Assembly (NCBI RefSeq): GCF_003634215.1
Contig: NZ_RBWX01000012.1
Coordinates: 62,001-126,000 of the forward strand
DNA length: 64,000 bases
DNA from: Sphingosinicella microcystinivorans
Lineage (GTDB): Bacteria; Pseudomonadota; Alphaproteobacteria; Sphingomonadales; Sphingomonadaceae
Direction: 5' to 3'
Shown here: piece by piece, positions 45,834 to 55,024 of the stretch
Position numbering within the stretch: the first letter of the stretch is position 1
How the letters are laid out: every line of letters starts with the position of its first letter
Notes under the pieces: model-generated
Seen by the model: only the letters and a program-made list of their open reading frames with translations
Told to the model about the DNA's origin: nothing
Databases searched by the model: none
Translations under genes and position numbers: made by a program

Positions 45834-46949
45834 TCAGTTTTTCTGCCCGGATTGTTGTTCGCGCATGTATTCCTCACGCGTTTTCCCGTAGCGCCAGAGG
45901 AAGGCGTACTCGTCTATGCGCGCGATTTCAGCCTTCGCCGTGGCCTTCTCCCGTGAAAGACGCGCTTCCCATTTCTGGATGAATTCACCGTTGGCGCCTG
46001 TAACCGCATCAACGAGCACTGCGAATTTCGATGCCGGAATGCATCCCGGTGTCGCGCTTCGGCTGCACGCGTAGGGAAGAAAGACATTCAGTTTCTTTTT
46101 GCCGGTTGCGAGATAACTGACTTCACTTCCGGTGCTGCGACCGTTGCTTGTCGAAACATCGACACCGGCCTTTGAAAAGCACTCGGCCAAAGTGCCTTTC
46201 TTGCCCGCGCACCGCCACGGCAGGTAATCCGGCGAGCCCTGAAACCCACCGGCTGAAATGCCCTCTCTTGTCAACTCTCCCATGCGCTGCCGAACGAGTT
46301 CATCGCTCAGATTTTCCATCGGATACGGCATGATCAGATAGGTGATGTAGCAACTACGCCGCTGCAACAAGCGCCTGCCGAGTTCCGCATCCATGACTTT
46401 GGGCTGGGCCGGGAAATCGAAGGTGCCGCAAACCTCGTTCACAGGTCGCAGGTACTGATCGTATTTCTTCAGATTCGCAATATCGCCGGCCAGCCAGGCA
46501 TCGACCATTCCTACGCCTGAGGTGCTTTCAAAATAGGAGACAGGCGATTTTTTTATCTCTTCCTTGCTGAGCAAAAGATAATATTCAAGATCCGTAACGG
46601 AATTCACGATCGCACGGTAGAGGTCGTCCGCTTCCTGCGGTGGAAAGGCCAAGGTGCCGCGCGCCTTCGCGCTTTCGCGATCGGTCTTGTATCCCTGAAG
46701 GCAATTCCGCTGGCGCTGAGCCGCCTTCGCGATCAGTTTCGATTGACGGGCGTAGGCCTGATCAAGCGTTTCTTCATAACTGATCATGGCGCCGACCAGG
46801 CTTCCGGGGCCAAACTGCCGTGTCTCCTGACAGAAGCCCACGAAGCGGTTTTGCTTTATCCATTGGGCCCACGGCAGCTCTCTGGCCGCTGCGTTCGCCT
46901 CAGCGGCCGAGAAACAGAGAGCTGCGAAAAAGATAAGCGCACGTAGCAT
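45834..46949 (-). CDS. Hypothetical exported protein
   Basis: Unrecognised protein of 371 residues with a clean signal peptide (ALIFFAALCFSAAEANA, cleaved near residue 20). The mature part is soluble, with at least seven cysteines scattered along it (for example GFCQETRQF, QRNCLQG, EVCGTFDF, RRSCYITY and SRSATPGCIPAS), consistent with disulfide bonds in the periplasm, and the C-terminal 60 residues look like a charged helix. It lies 74 bases upstream of the TonB-C-like gene on the same strand. Base composition here is less GC-rich than the core genes, hinting at accessory DNA. Confidence 0.62.
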   Translation of the reverse strand: MLRALIFFAALCFSAAEANAAARELPWAQWIKQNRFVGFCQETRQFGPGSLVGAMISYEETLDQAYARQSKLIAKAAQRQRNCLQGYKTDRESAKARGTLAFPPQEADDLYRAIVNSVTDLEYYLLLSKEEIKKSPVSYFESTSGVGMVDAWLAGDIANLKKYDQYLRPVNEVCGTFDFPAQPKVMDAELGRRLLQRRSCYITYLIMPYPMENLSDELVRQRMGELTREGISAGGFQGSPDYLPWRCAGKKGTLAECFSKAGVDVSTSNGRSTGSEVSYLATGKKKLNVFLPYACSRSATPGCIPASKFAVLVDAVTGANGEFIQKWEARLSREKATAKAEIARIDEYAFLWRYGKTREEYMREQQSGQKN

Positions 46950-47157
46950 GGGCGACAGGACTTTCGACTTGCGAGGAGATGACGAGATTGCGTGGAAATA
47001 TCAGCGGTTAGACACATCCATTTTGAATCGTGCGCATTTGATATCCAGCCGAGATTAAAAGATCGTCTTTAATTGACCTTAGCGTGGATTACGCGCCGTC
47101 TCTTCCCCCGGCGGGGGGATAGGTGATGGGGCTTCATGTCCCCGGGGCCGTTTATGA

Positions 47158-48267
47158 TCAGGCGATGATCGCCGCCAGCAGGCCGATCAACGATGCCTCT
47201 CCGTCAACGCCGCACTTGCGGTAAACGGTTTTGATCTGCCCTCTCAGCGTTTCCCGCGTTACGCCCCGTTCCTCCGCGATCAGGGTGCGGCTTTTCCGTT
47301 CCAGGAGGCGCAGCGCAATGTCCGCCTCCGCAGGGCTGAGGCCATAAAGCGCCGACAGGAAACCGGTTACACCCGCACGGTCCTTTCGCGGCGGATTGGC
47401 GATGAGCACAGCATAGGGAAACCGGCCCAGCGACCACCGGCTTTGCGGCAGCCGAAAACCTTCCATGAGCAGCGTGGGTCGATCAGGCGGCAGATCGATC
47501 TGCAATCGCACATGATCGTGACCGTTCTCGCGCTGAACGAGCGCCTGGATCGCCGCGCGCAGCGTCATCGGTCGTCCGTTCGCCGTGAGGACGCCATTGG
47601 CAAGCGCCACATCGCCGTTCGAGAGAAGCGTGTCGGCGCGCTGCGTATGTGCCAGAAGCCGCCCGCTCTGATCGATCAGAAAGGCGCAGATGCCGATGGC
47701 CTCGAAGGCACCGGCAAGGAGCTTGGCCTGCTCACCCTCGAGCCTTTCCTGCAGGCGCGCCGCACGTCTGGCGGCCTGCGCGGCTTTGGCGAAATGCCGC
47801 CGATCCGCCGCATGGGTACGCCCCTGCTTACGCGTTCGCAGCGTTGCCAAACCGATCAACCCGCCGCCATCCAGCACAAGGTTCGTCTGGCAGCCGAACG
47901 GGATATCGAGGTGATCACAGAAATCGACGTAAATATCGGAATGCAGGCGCGACCTGGCCTCATCGTAGTGTTGCTCGTGCAAGACAGGATCATACTGACC
48001 ACGCGCAATGTGATCCGCTGCGGCGGCAACGCGGAAATTGATGTACGGCGAGCCGCCGTCGAAGCCGACGAACGCCTTCAGTGCCTGCTCATCAAAGTTC
48101 GTCACCAGATTGAAGCCGATCTCGCGCCCGGCGCCGATGCCGATCAGCTGGCCGTGCTCCGCGCCCGTGGTGCGCGCAAGCACCTCCAGCGCGTCCAGCC
48201 AGCGGTCCGGCTCCAAGGCAGCAGACATGAAAAGATCGTCCCAATCCGGATGTTGCTGCGACCGCAT
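47158..48267 (-). CDS. LuxR-type helix-turn-helix transcriptional regulator
   Basis: Regulator of about 369 residues. The C-terminal 60 residues form a LuxR/GerE HTH: YGLSPAEADIALRLLERKSRTLIAEERGVTRETLRGQIKTVYRKCGV in overall order, with LSPAEADIALRLL and VTRETLRGQIKTVYRKCGV as the clear parts. The N-terminal portion (HPDWDDLFMSAALEPDRW onward) may include a PAS-like ligand domain in the middle (AFLIDQSGRLLAHTQRADTLL). The start is uncertain: a GTG at 48354 gives 29 more residues. No autoinducer-type domain is evident. It is monocistronic, and its target is unknown; the nearest candidates are the hypothetical exported proteins downstream. Confidence 0.78.
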   Translation of the reverse strand: MRSQQHPDWDDLFMSAALEPDRWLDALEVLARTTGAEHGQLIGIGAGREIGFNLVTNFDEQALKAFVGFDGGSPYINFRVAAAADHIARGQYDPVLHEQHYDEARSRLHSDIYVDFCDHLDIPFGCQTNLVLDGGGLIGLATLRTRKQGRTHAADRRHFAKAAQAARRAARLQERLEGEQAKLLAGAFEAIGICAFLIDQSGRLLAHTQRADTLLSNGDVALANGVLTANGRPMTLRAAIQALVQRENGHDHVRLQIDLPPDRPTLLMEGFRLPQSRWSLGRFPYAVLIANPPRKDRAGVTGFLSALYGLSPAEADIALRLLERKSRTLIAEERGVTRETLRGQIKTVYRKCGVDGEASLIGLLAAIIA

Positions 48268-48423
48268 TCCCTTTTTCTCTTGTCCATCGAAAGCCCCCAA
48301 ATAGGGCATCGGGACGTCGAAATGCCAGTGTCGCCTTACGTCGGCGTTCAGCACAAGCCGAAGCGATCGGTCTTGATCGAGAACGATCGCTCCGGCCTGG
48401 CCCGGAAATCGGATTGCGGACGA

Positions 48424-50751
48424 TCAGTATGCGCGAATACGCGCTCTCAGCGCGGCCGCGGCCGTGACCATGTTCTCGAGCGCCGGCTTCACGTCTTCCC
48501 ATTTGCGGGTCTTCAGCCCGCAGTCCGGATTCACCCACAACTGTGTGGCGGACAGGCTTTCGCCTGCCTTGGTGAGCAGCGCTTCCATTTCGGCCGTGGA
48601 GGGCACGCGCGGCGAATGGATGTCATAGACGCCCGGTCCGATCTCGTTTGGGTAAGAGCAGGTCGCAAACGCATCCAGAAGTTCCATCTTCGATCGTGCC
48701 GTCTCGATCGAGATGACGTCGGCATCCATTGCGCCGATCGCGGCGATGATGTCGTTGAATTCGGAATAGCACATGTGTGTGTGGACCTGGGTTTCAGGCC
48801 TGACGCCCGATGCCGCGAGCCTGAAGGCCTCCACCGCCCAATCGAGATAGTGCTGCCACGCGGCGCGTCGGAGCGGCAGGCCTTCGCGCAGCGCGGCTTC
48901 GTCGATCTGGATGATCTTCGCGCCTGCTGCCTCCAGGTCGGTCACCTCGTCGCGGATCGCGAGCGCGATCTGGCGGCAGGTGTCGGCGCGCGATTGGTCG
49001 TCGCGCACGAACGACCATTGCAGGATTGTCACCGGCCCCGTCAGCATCCCCTTCACCGGCCGCGGCGTGAGCGACTGCGCATAGCGCCACCAGTCCACCG
49101 TCATCGGCATTGGCCGCGAGACGTCGCCGTAGATGATCGGCGGCCGCACGCAGCGCGATCCGTAGCTCTGCACCCAGCCGCCGCGCGTGAAGGCGAAGCC
49201 CGAGAGCTGCTCGCCGAAATACTGCACCATGTCGTTGCGTTCGAATTCGCCATGAACGAGCACGTCGAGCCCGATCTCCTCCTGCCAGCGGATGGCGCGC
49301 GCCGTTTCTTCCCGCAGGAAGGCGTTGTAACCTGCGTCATCGAGCACACCCTTGCCGTGTGCGGCGCGCGCCTTGCGAACCTCTGCTGTCTGCGGGAAGG
49401 AGCCGATGGTGGTCGTGGGCAGCGGCGGTAGATCGAGGATCGCTCGCTGCATGACGGTACGTTCGGCAAATGGCGTGGAGCGCACGGACCAGCCCGCGTC
49501 CACGCTCGCCAGCCTCGCGCGTACCGCCGGATCTCGTACCAGCGGCGAGGCTCGTCGCGCGGCGATCGATGCCGCATTCGTCGCCAGCGCTTCCGCGACG
49601 CTTTCACGCCCGTTGTTGAGCGCCTTGCCGAGCAGCGCGAGTTCTTCGAGCTTTTGCACGCCGAACGCCAACCAGTCCTTCACGCGTGGGTCGAGCTTCG
49701 TTTCCAGCGCGAGATCGATCGGCGCGTGCAGCAGCGAGCACGACGGCGCGATCAGCAGCTTCGTGCGCCGCGCCGCCACCGGCTCGATACGGTCGAGCAC
49801 CGCGGCAAGATCGGTCTTCCACACGTTGCGGCCATCCACCACGCCGAGAGACAGCGTCAGGTTCGTGGGCGCCTTTTCCGCGACGGCGTAGAGCTGCTCC
49901 GGCGCGCGCACGAGATCGACATGCAGCCCTGCGACAGGCAGCGCCACCGCAGTGTCGAGATTGTCGCCGAGCCCCCCGAAATACGTCGCGAGCATCAGCT
50001 TCAGCCCCGAAACGCGCTCCGCAAATTCGGTGTAGGCGGTGCGGAATGCCGCGCGCGCCGCATCATCGAGGTCGAGCACCAGCGCCGGCTCGTCGATCTG
50101 CACCCAGTCCGCCCCCGCGTCGCGCAGCCGCGACAGCAGCTCGACATAGACGGGCAGCAGATCGCTTAGCCGCGACAATGGTTCGAACCCCTCCTGCGCG
50201 GGCTTGGCGAGCAGCAGCCACGTCACCGGACCGATGATGACCGGGCGGGTATGGATGCCGAGCGCCTTCGCCTCCCGAAACTCGTCCACGGGCTTTGTCG
50301 TCGTCAGTTCAAAGCGCTGACGCGGGCCGATCTCCGGCACGAGATAATGATAATTGGTGTCGAACCACTTGGTCATTTCCTGCGCCGGTACGTCGGCGCC
50401 GCCGCGCCCGTGCGAACATCCGCTTTCAGCGCTTTCCGCCTGCGTCCCCCGTGCCATGGCGAAATAGACGTCGAGCGAGTCCGGCGCACCAAGCGACCGG
50501 TATGCCGCCGGGATCGCGCCGACCATGACGCTGGTGTCGAGTACCTGATCGTAGAACGAGAAATCACCCGACGGCACGCAATCGAGCCCGAGCGCCTGCT
50601 GGCGCCGCCACGTCGCGGCGCGCAGGGTTCTCGCGGTCTCAAGCAAAGCGTCACGTCCCGTCTTGCCGGACCAGCAGGATTCGAGTGCGGTCTTCAGTTC
50701 ACGGCGCGGGCCGATGCGGGGAAAGCCAAGGTTGCTGACATAAACGGGCAT
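48424..50751 (-). CDS. metE: Cobalamin-independent methionine synthase
   Basis: 5-methyltetrahydropteroyltriglutamate-homocysteine methyltransferase of 775 residues, making methionine without B12. The N-terminal domain starts [16 protein letters not shown]. The catalytic C-terminal barrel holds [41 protein letters not shown] (zinc ligands His and Cys) and [11 protein letters not shown] (second zinc Cys). The gene sits behind a cobalamin riboswitch, so it is expected to be shut off when B12 is available, implying that a B12-dependent MetH exists elsewhere. A GGAGA ribosome-binding site lies next to a hairpin in the leader. Confidence 0.97.
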   Translation of the reverse strand: MPVYVSNLGFPRIGPRRELKTALESCWSGKTGRDALLETARTLRAATWRRQQALGLDCVPSGDFSFYDQVLDTSVMVGAIPAAYRSLGAPDSLDVYFAMARGTQAESAESGCSHGRGGADVPAQEMTKWFDTNYHYLVPEIGPRQRFELTTTKPVDEFREAKALGIHTRPVIIGPVTWLLLAKPAQEGFEPLSRLSDLLPVYVELLSRLRDAGADWVQIDEPALVLDLDDAARAAFRTAYTEFAERVSGLKLMLATYFGGLGDNLDTAVALPVAGLHVDLVRAPEQLYAVAEKAPTNLTLSLGVVDGRNVWKTDLAAVLDRIEPVAARRTKLLIAPSCSLLHAPIDLALETKLDPRVKDWLAFGVQKLEELALLGKALNNGRESVAEALATNAASIAARRASPLVRDPAVRARLASVDAGWSVRSTPFAERTVMQRAILDLPPLPTTTIGSFPQTAEVRKARAAHGKGVLDDAGYNAFLREETARAIRWQEEIGLDVLVHGEFERNDMVQYFGEQLSGFAFTRGGWVQSYGSRCVRPPIIYGDVSRPMPMTVDWWRYAQSLTPRPVKGMLTGPVTILQWSFVRDDQSRADTCRQIALAIRDEVTDLEAAGAKIIQIDEAALREGLPLRRAAWQHYLDWAVEAFRLAASGVRPETQVHTHMCYSEFNDIIAAIGAMDADVISIETARSKMELLDAFATCSYPNEIGPGVYDIHSPRVPSTAEMEALLTKAGESLSATQLWVNPDCGLKTRKWEDVKPALENMVTAAAALRARIRAY

Positions 50752-50984
50752 AAGAGGTCTCCTGCCGGCAAGGCGTGCGGCCTGCCGGGTGCTGTTGTGC
50801 GGAAATGCTGTGAAGTAGAGGCGCGCCGCGTCAGCCGGACGCAGCGCGCCTGCTCATTCGGACGGGGAACATGGGACGCGTCATCGGTTCACACCTGTCG
50901 TTTTGGGCGGATACACCAATGGCGCGCGAACGCACGGGGGCCGTGCGCGACATCTCGCGCGATCCACCGGAGCACCCCGCCCGA

Positions 50985-51190
50985 GGAACGTTATCGCGAC
51001 GAGGCAGGTCTCCTGGCTCGCGGGTCGTCACGGCGGCTCGGGCCTTCCCGGCGCGAATGGGCGCCAGTGACACAGGATGAACCGCCGCTCACCGCTTACA
51101 GTTGCGGGGGCAGCGCCGGATTCCGCCTGCTTGCAGGCGCCACCGGCTTCCCGTCTTAGCCCGGTGCGCGCGCGCCCACCGGGAACCTCG
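50985..51190 (-). ncRNA. Cobalamin (B12) riboswitch controlling metE
   Basis: On the minus strand the leader contains the conserved core of the adenosyl/methylcobalamin aptamer. The B12 box GCTGCCCCCGCAACTGTAAG lies at about 51094-51113, with GGGAAGCCGGTG upstream and GCCAGGAGACCTGCC at 51003-51017 downstream. A 230-base expression platform separates it from metE; just before the start a hairpin (50765-50788, CCGGCAAGG/CCTGCCGG read on the plus strand) lies against the GGAGA ribosome-binding site. This supports control at translation initiation, with no U-run terminator seen. Confidence 0.93.
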
Positions 51191-51198
51191 ACGCATGC

Positions 51199-51226
51199 AC
51201 TGTATGCATCCCATGCGCCCTGTCAA
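51199..51226 (-). promoter_or_regulatory. Sigma-70-like promoter of the metE riboswitch transcript
   Basis: Minus-strand TTGACA (51221-51226), a perfect -35, is followed after 16 bases by TACAGT (51199-51204) as -10. A start near 51192 would begin transcription right at the aptamer's 5' edge. The -10 is embedded in an inverted repeat, ATGCA-N5-TGCAT, that could also be a repressor site. Confidence 0.7.
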
Positions 51227-51231
51227 CGTAT

Positions 51232-51251
51232 ATATAAAGAAATCTTTATAT
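51232..51251 (-). terminator. AT-rich palindrome after prpB
   Basis: A nine-pair inverted repeat, ATATAAAGA with TCTTTATAT around a two-base centre, stands five bases after the prpB stop and just before the metE promoter. It is almost pure A/T and lacks a GC stem, so it is a poor intrinsic terminator. It could instead be an UP-like or protein-binding element for metE. Confidence 0.35.
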
Positions 51252-51256
51252 GATGC

Positions 51257-52162
51257 TCAGGATGGCACCACGGTCTTCACGATGGATGCGTCCAGCGCTT
51301 CGTAATCGTGCAGCCCGATGGTGTCGTAAAGTTCGGCACGGGTCTGCATCGCCTCCACCATGTGGTGCGCGCCCCCGTCTCGACGGATCGCGGCGTAGAG
51401 CACTGCCTGCGCCCTGTTGGCGACGCGCAGGCTGGAGACCGGCCAGATCACCATGCGATAGCCCATCGCTTCGAATTCGTCGGCGGTGAAGAAAGGCGTC
51501 CGGCCGAACTCGGTCATGTTGGCGAGCAGCTTCACGCCGGGCAATGCGGCGGCGAAGGCGGTGAACATCTCGCGCGTCACCAGCGCCTCCGGGAAGATCG
51601 CGTCGGCGCCCGCCTCGACATAGAGCTTCGCGCGCGTGACCGCAGCGTCGAAGCCCTCCACTGCCGCCGCGTCGGTGCGCGCGACAACCACGATGTCGCG
51701 CGCCGCCTTTTTGGCTGCCGCCACCTTCGTCGCCATATCCATCGCATCGACGAGCTTCTTGCCGTTGAGGTGCCCGCATTTCTTGGGCAGGATCTGGTCC
51801 TCCAGATGCACGGCGCCTGCGCCCGCGTCCTCGAAGGTGCGCACCATGTGCATTACGTTCAGCGCTTCGCCGTAGCCGGTGTCGCCGTCGACGAGCAGCG
51901 GCAGGCCGGATGCGCGTGCGATCTGCCGGATGAAGAAGGCGACCTCGTCCACCGTGATGATGCCGAGATCGGGAAGCCCCATGCTCGCCGTCATCGCCGC
52001 GCCGGAAAGATAGAGTCCCTCGAACCCTGCCGCCTTCGCCTGCAGGGCGGCGTGACCGTTGTGCGCGCCGGGAAGTTGGAAGATTTGCGGACGTTCAAGC
52101 CGCGCTCGGAAACGCCTGCCTGCGCTGTCCTTCGGCAATTCGTCTGCAACGAGATAGGGCAA
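51257..52162 (-). CDS. prpB: Methylisocitrate lyase
   Basis: Isocitrate lyase/PEP mutase superfamily enzyme of 301 residues that splits 2-methylisocitrate into pyruvate and succinate, the last step of the 2-methylcitrate cycle. The active-site loop PKKCGHLNGKK carries the catalytic Cys. LLVDGDTGYGEALNV binds Mg2+, VHLEDQ and VVARTDA complete the pocket, and LANMTEFGRTPFF is typical of PrpB. It is the last gene of prpDCB, 11 bases after prpC. Confidence 0.95.
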   Translation of the reverse strand: MPYLVADELPKDSAGRRFRARLERPQIFQLPGAHNGHAALQAKAAGFEGLYLSGAAMTASMGLPDLGIITVDEVAFFIRQIARASGLPLLVDGDTGYGEALNVMHMVRTFEDAGAGAVHLEDQILPKKCGHLNGKKLVDAMDMATKVAAAKKAARDIVVVARTDAAAVEGFDAAVTRAKLYVEAGADAIFPEALVTREMFTAFAAALPGVKLLANMTEFGRTPFFTADEFEAMGYRMVIWPVSSLRVANRAQAVLYAAIRRDGGAHHMVEAMQTRAELYDTIGLHDYEALDASIVKTVVPS

Positions 52163-52173
52163 TCGTCGTCTCC

Positions 52174-53325
52174 TCAGGCAGCGGTGCCTTCATGCCGCTC
52201 GGCGAGCGGAACGAAGGTCAGGTTTTCGGGGCCGGTATAGTTGGCGGACGGGCGGATGATCTTGTTGTCCTGCCGCTGCTCGATCACATGGGCCGCCCAG
52301 CCGGAGGTGCGCGCGATCACGAACAGCGGCGTGAACATCGCCATCGGCACGCCCATCAGATTGTACGATACGGCGCTGAACCAATCGAGATTGGGGAACA
52401 TGCGCTTTGCATCCCACATCACCTGCTCGATGCGTTCGGCGACCGCGAACTGCCGGTGTGCACCCTGTCCGTCGGCAAGCGCCTTCGCAACGCGCTTGAT
52501 GACGACGTTGCGCGGATCGGACACGGTGTAGACCGGATGCCCGAAGCCGATGATGACTTCCCTTGCATCCACCCGGCGACGGATATCGGCCTCCGCCTCG
52601 TCGGCGTTCGCGTAGCGTTTCTGGATTTCGAAGGCGACCTCGTTGGCGCCGCCGTGCTTCGGGCCGCGCAGCGCGCCGATCGCGCCCGCGATGCACGAAT
52701 ACATGTCCGATCCGGTGCCCGCGATCACGCGCGCGGTGAAGGTGGATGCGTTGAATTCATGTTCGGCATAGAGGATCAGCGAGGTGTGCATCGCCCGCAC
52801 GAAACTGTCGGAGGGCACGCGCCCGTGCAGCAGGTGCAGGAAATGCCCGCCAATGCTGTCGTCGTCCGTTTCCACATCGATCCGCCGCCCGTGGTGCGCG
52901 AAGTGATACCAGTAGAGCAGGATCGAGCCGAGCGACGCCATCAGCCGGTCGGCGATATCGCGTGCGTCGGACAGGTTGTGGTCGTGCGTTTCGGGCAGCA
53001 CGCAGCCGAGCGCGGAGACGCCGGAACGCATCACGTCCATCGGATGCGCGGCGGCGGGGATCGCTTCCAGCGCCTCCTTCACGGATTGCGGCAAGCCCCG
53101 AAGCCCCTTCAGCTTCGCCTTGTAGGCGGAAAGCTGCACAGGCGTCGGCAGTTCGCCATGCACGAGCAGATGCGCGATTTCCTCGAAGTCGCTGCTCCCC
53201 GCGAAGTCGAGAATGTCATAGCCCCGGTAGTGCAGGTCGTTTCCGGTTTTGCCCACCGTGCAAAGCGCGGTGTTGCCCGCCGTGACGCCCGAAAGCGCGA
53301 CGGACTTCTTCGGCTTGATGCTCAT
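52174..53325 (-). CDS. prpC: 2-methylcitrate synthase
   Basis: Citrate-synthase-fold enzyme of 383 residues that condenses propionyl-CoA with oxaloacetate. The catalytic histidines are in EHEFNASTF and [13 protein letters not shown], and the catalytic Asp is expected in the [14 protein letters not shown] region. The short length, the [30 protein letters not shown] start (seen as [12 protein letters not shown] and LHYRGYDI) and the prp context separate it from ordinary citrate synthase. ATG at 53325 is chosen because GGAGGG stands six bases upstream; an earlier ATG at 53337 overlaps the prpD stop and has no better site. Confidence 0.94.
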   Translation of the reverse strand: MSIKPKKSVALSGVTAGNTALCTVGKTGNDLHYRGYDILDFAGSSDFEEIAHLLVHGELPTPVQLSAYKAKLKGLRGLPQSVKEALEAIPAAAHPMDVMRSGVSALGCVLPETHDHNLSDARDIADRLMASLGSILLYWYHFAHHGRRIDVETDDDSIGGHFLHLLHGRVPSDSFVRAMHTSLILYAEHEFNASTFTARVIAGTGSDMYSCIAGAIGALRGPKHGGANEVAFEIQKRYANADEAEADIRRRVDAREVIIGFGHPVYTVSDPRNVVIKRVAKALADGQGAHRQFAVAERIEQVMWDAKRMFPNLDWFSAVSYNLMGVPMAMFTPLFVIARTSGWAAHVIEQRQDNKIIRPSANYTGPENLTFVPLAERHEGTAA

Positions 53326-53336
53326 CTTGCCCTCCA

Positions 53337-54836
53337 TCAGAAGATGCCGGCCGGGGCGTCTGGCCCCAGCCTGTCGGATGCGACCTGGAAATTGAGCGCG
53401 CGGACGTCAGCGCCGGTCAGCGTCGGCAGCCTGTCAACCAGATCGAGAAAGCGGTTCTGTTCGTCCGTTTCGATCACGCCATCAGCAAGCGTACGAAACT
53501 TTTCGACATAGTTCGCGCGTTCGAACGGTCGCGCCCCCGCCGGGTGCGCGTCGGCGACGCCAAGCTCGTCGACGATCGAGCGGCCGTCCTTCATCTTGAT
53601 GACGACCTTTCCGCCGAAGGCCTTGTCCGCACCCTTCGCGTGATAGCGCGCCGTCCACGCCGGGTCCTCCTGCGTGGCAATCTTGTGCCACAGCGCGACG
53701 GTATCGGGCCGCTGCGCGCGTTCGGGCGCATAGCTCTTCGCGTGGTGCCAGCCGCCGTCCTGAAGCGCGACCGCGAAGATATACATGATCGAATGATCGA
53801 GCGTTTCACGGCTCGCCTTCGGATCCATCTTCTGCGGGTCGCCCGCGCCCGTGCCAATCACATAATGCGTGTGATGGCTGGTCTTGATGAGGATGCTCTC
53901 CACCCCATCGAAATCGCCCACCTTCGGCCCCATGCGTTTCGCAAGATCGATCAGCGCCTGGCTCTGGTATTCGGCCGAATATTCCTTGGTATAGGTGTCG
54001 AGGATCGCGCGTTTCGGCTCCCCCGCATCGGGCAGCGGCACCTGATACACGTGTGCCGGGCCGGAAAGCAGCCACGCGATGAAGCCGTCCTCCCCTTCAT
54101 AGGCAGGGGACGGCGCGCCTTCGCCGCGCATCGCGCGGTCCACCGCCTCGATTGCCATCTTGCCGGCGAACGCCGGGGCATAGGCCTTCCACGTTGAAAT
54201 CTCGCCCTTGCGCGATTGGCGCGTGGTGGTGGTGACGTGCAGCGCCTGCTGGATCGCCTGATACGTCACCTCGGTCGAAAGTCCGAGCAGCGCGCCGATG
54301 CCGCCCGCCGCGCTCGGCCCCAGATGCGCGATATGGTCGATCTTGTGTTCGTGTAGGCAGATGCCCTTCACGAGATCGACCTGGATTTCGTAGCCCGCCG
54401 CGATGCCGCGCGCGAGCGCGGCGCCGTCCAGCCCTTTCGCCTGCGCAACGGCGAGGATCGGCGGGATATTGTCGCCGGGATGGCTGTAGTCGGCGGCGAG
54501 GAACGTGTCGTGGAAATCCAGCTCGCGCACGGCAACGCCGTTCGCCCACGCGGCCCAGTCCGGGCTGACCTTTATATCCGCCGCGAGCCCGAAAACCGGC
54601 GCCCCCCGATCGGACCGATGCCCCAGCGCCTGCGCCCGCGCCGAACGGACCGGCCCGCGCGCCACGGACGCGGCGGCGACGGCGGCATTATCGATGATGC
54701 GGTTGCCGATCATCTCGATCACGTCGGGATCGACCGCCACCGGATCGGTAGCGACAGACGCAAGCTTCCACGCAAGTTGATCCTCGCGCGCAAGAGGTTC
54801 GACGGATTTATAGGTGCGAACGTCGTGCAGCTTCAT
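53337..54836 (-). CDS. prpD: 2-methylcitrate dehydratase
   Basis: MmgE/PrpD family dehydratase of 499 residues that converts 2-methylcitrate to 2-methyl-cis-aconitate (cofactor-free PrpD type, not AcnD). Recognisable parts are [20 protein letters not shown] near the N-terminus, [39 protein letters not shown] and [20 protein letters not shown]. It heads the operon prpD-prpC-prpB and is divergent from the regulator gene, with a 188-base control region between. Propionyl-CoA from odd-chain, branched or sterol-type substrates would enter here. Confidence 0.95.
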   Translation of the reverse strand: MKLHDVRTYKSVEPLAREDQLAWKLASVATDPVAVDPDVIEMIGNRIIDNAAVAAASVARGPVRSARAQALGHRSDRGAPVFGLAADIKVSPDWAAWANGVAVRELDFHDTFLAADYSHPGDNIPPILAVAQAKGLDGAALARGIAAGYEIQVDLVKGICLHEHKIDHIAHLGPSAAGGIGALLGLSTEVTYQAIQQALHVTTTTRQSRKGEISTWKAYAPAFAGKMAIEAVDRAMRGEGAPSPAYEGEDGFIAWLLSGPAHVYQVPLPDAGEPKRAILDTYTKEYSAEYQSQALIDLAKRMGPKVGDFDGVESILIKTSHHTHYVIGTGAGDPQKMDPKASRETLDHSIMYIFAVALQDGGWHHAKSYAPERAQRPDTVALWHKIATQEDPAWTARYHAKGADKAFGGKVVIKMKDGRSIVDELGVADAHPAGARPFERANYVEKFRTLADGVIETDEQNRFLDLVDRLPTLTGADVRALNFQVASDRLGPDAPAGIF

Positions 54837-54923
54837 GAATTCATACGTCCTTCGTTGCGGAATGTTCGGAATCGGCTGGTCGCGCGTCGCCGCTTCTCAG
54901 CCGGACGCTTGCCCCCGCGGAGA

Positions 54924-55015
54924 GTTCGCAATATTCACAATAACGGGGAGCCCATAAGGCTTGAATTTGCGAAAATTAGCGGATGATTCCGATGATTTTG
55001 CAAAATTTGCGAAGG
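54924..55015. promoter_or_regulatory. TTTGCAAA-like operator cluster in the prpD/regulator gap
   Basis: The divergent gap has a perfect 12-base palindrome ATTTTGCAAAAT at 54995-55006. It has near copies on either side: AATTTGCGAAAATT at 54964-54977, TTTGCGAA at 55006-55013 and TTCGCAA at 54925-54931. RamB/ScfR/PrpR-type regulators are known to bind AACTTTGCAAA-like sites, so these are likely sites for the product of the neighbouring gene, allowing both control of prpDCB and autoregulation. Confidence 0.7.
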
Positions 55016-55024
55016 TTTTGAACT

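Noticed and set aside
50175-50192. TGGTTCGAACCC, resembling a tRNA T-arm
   Set aside because: It lies inside metE and no acceptor, D or anticodon arms are found around it.
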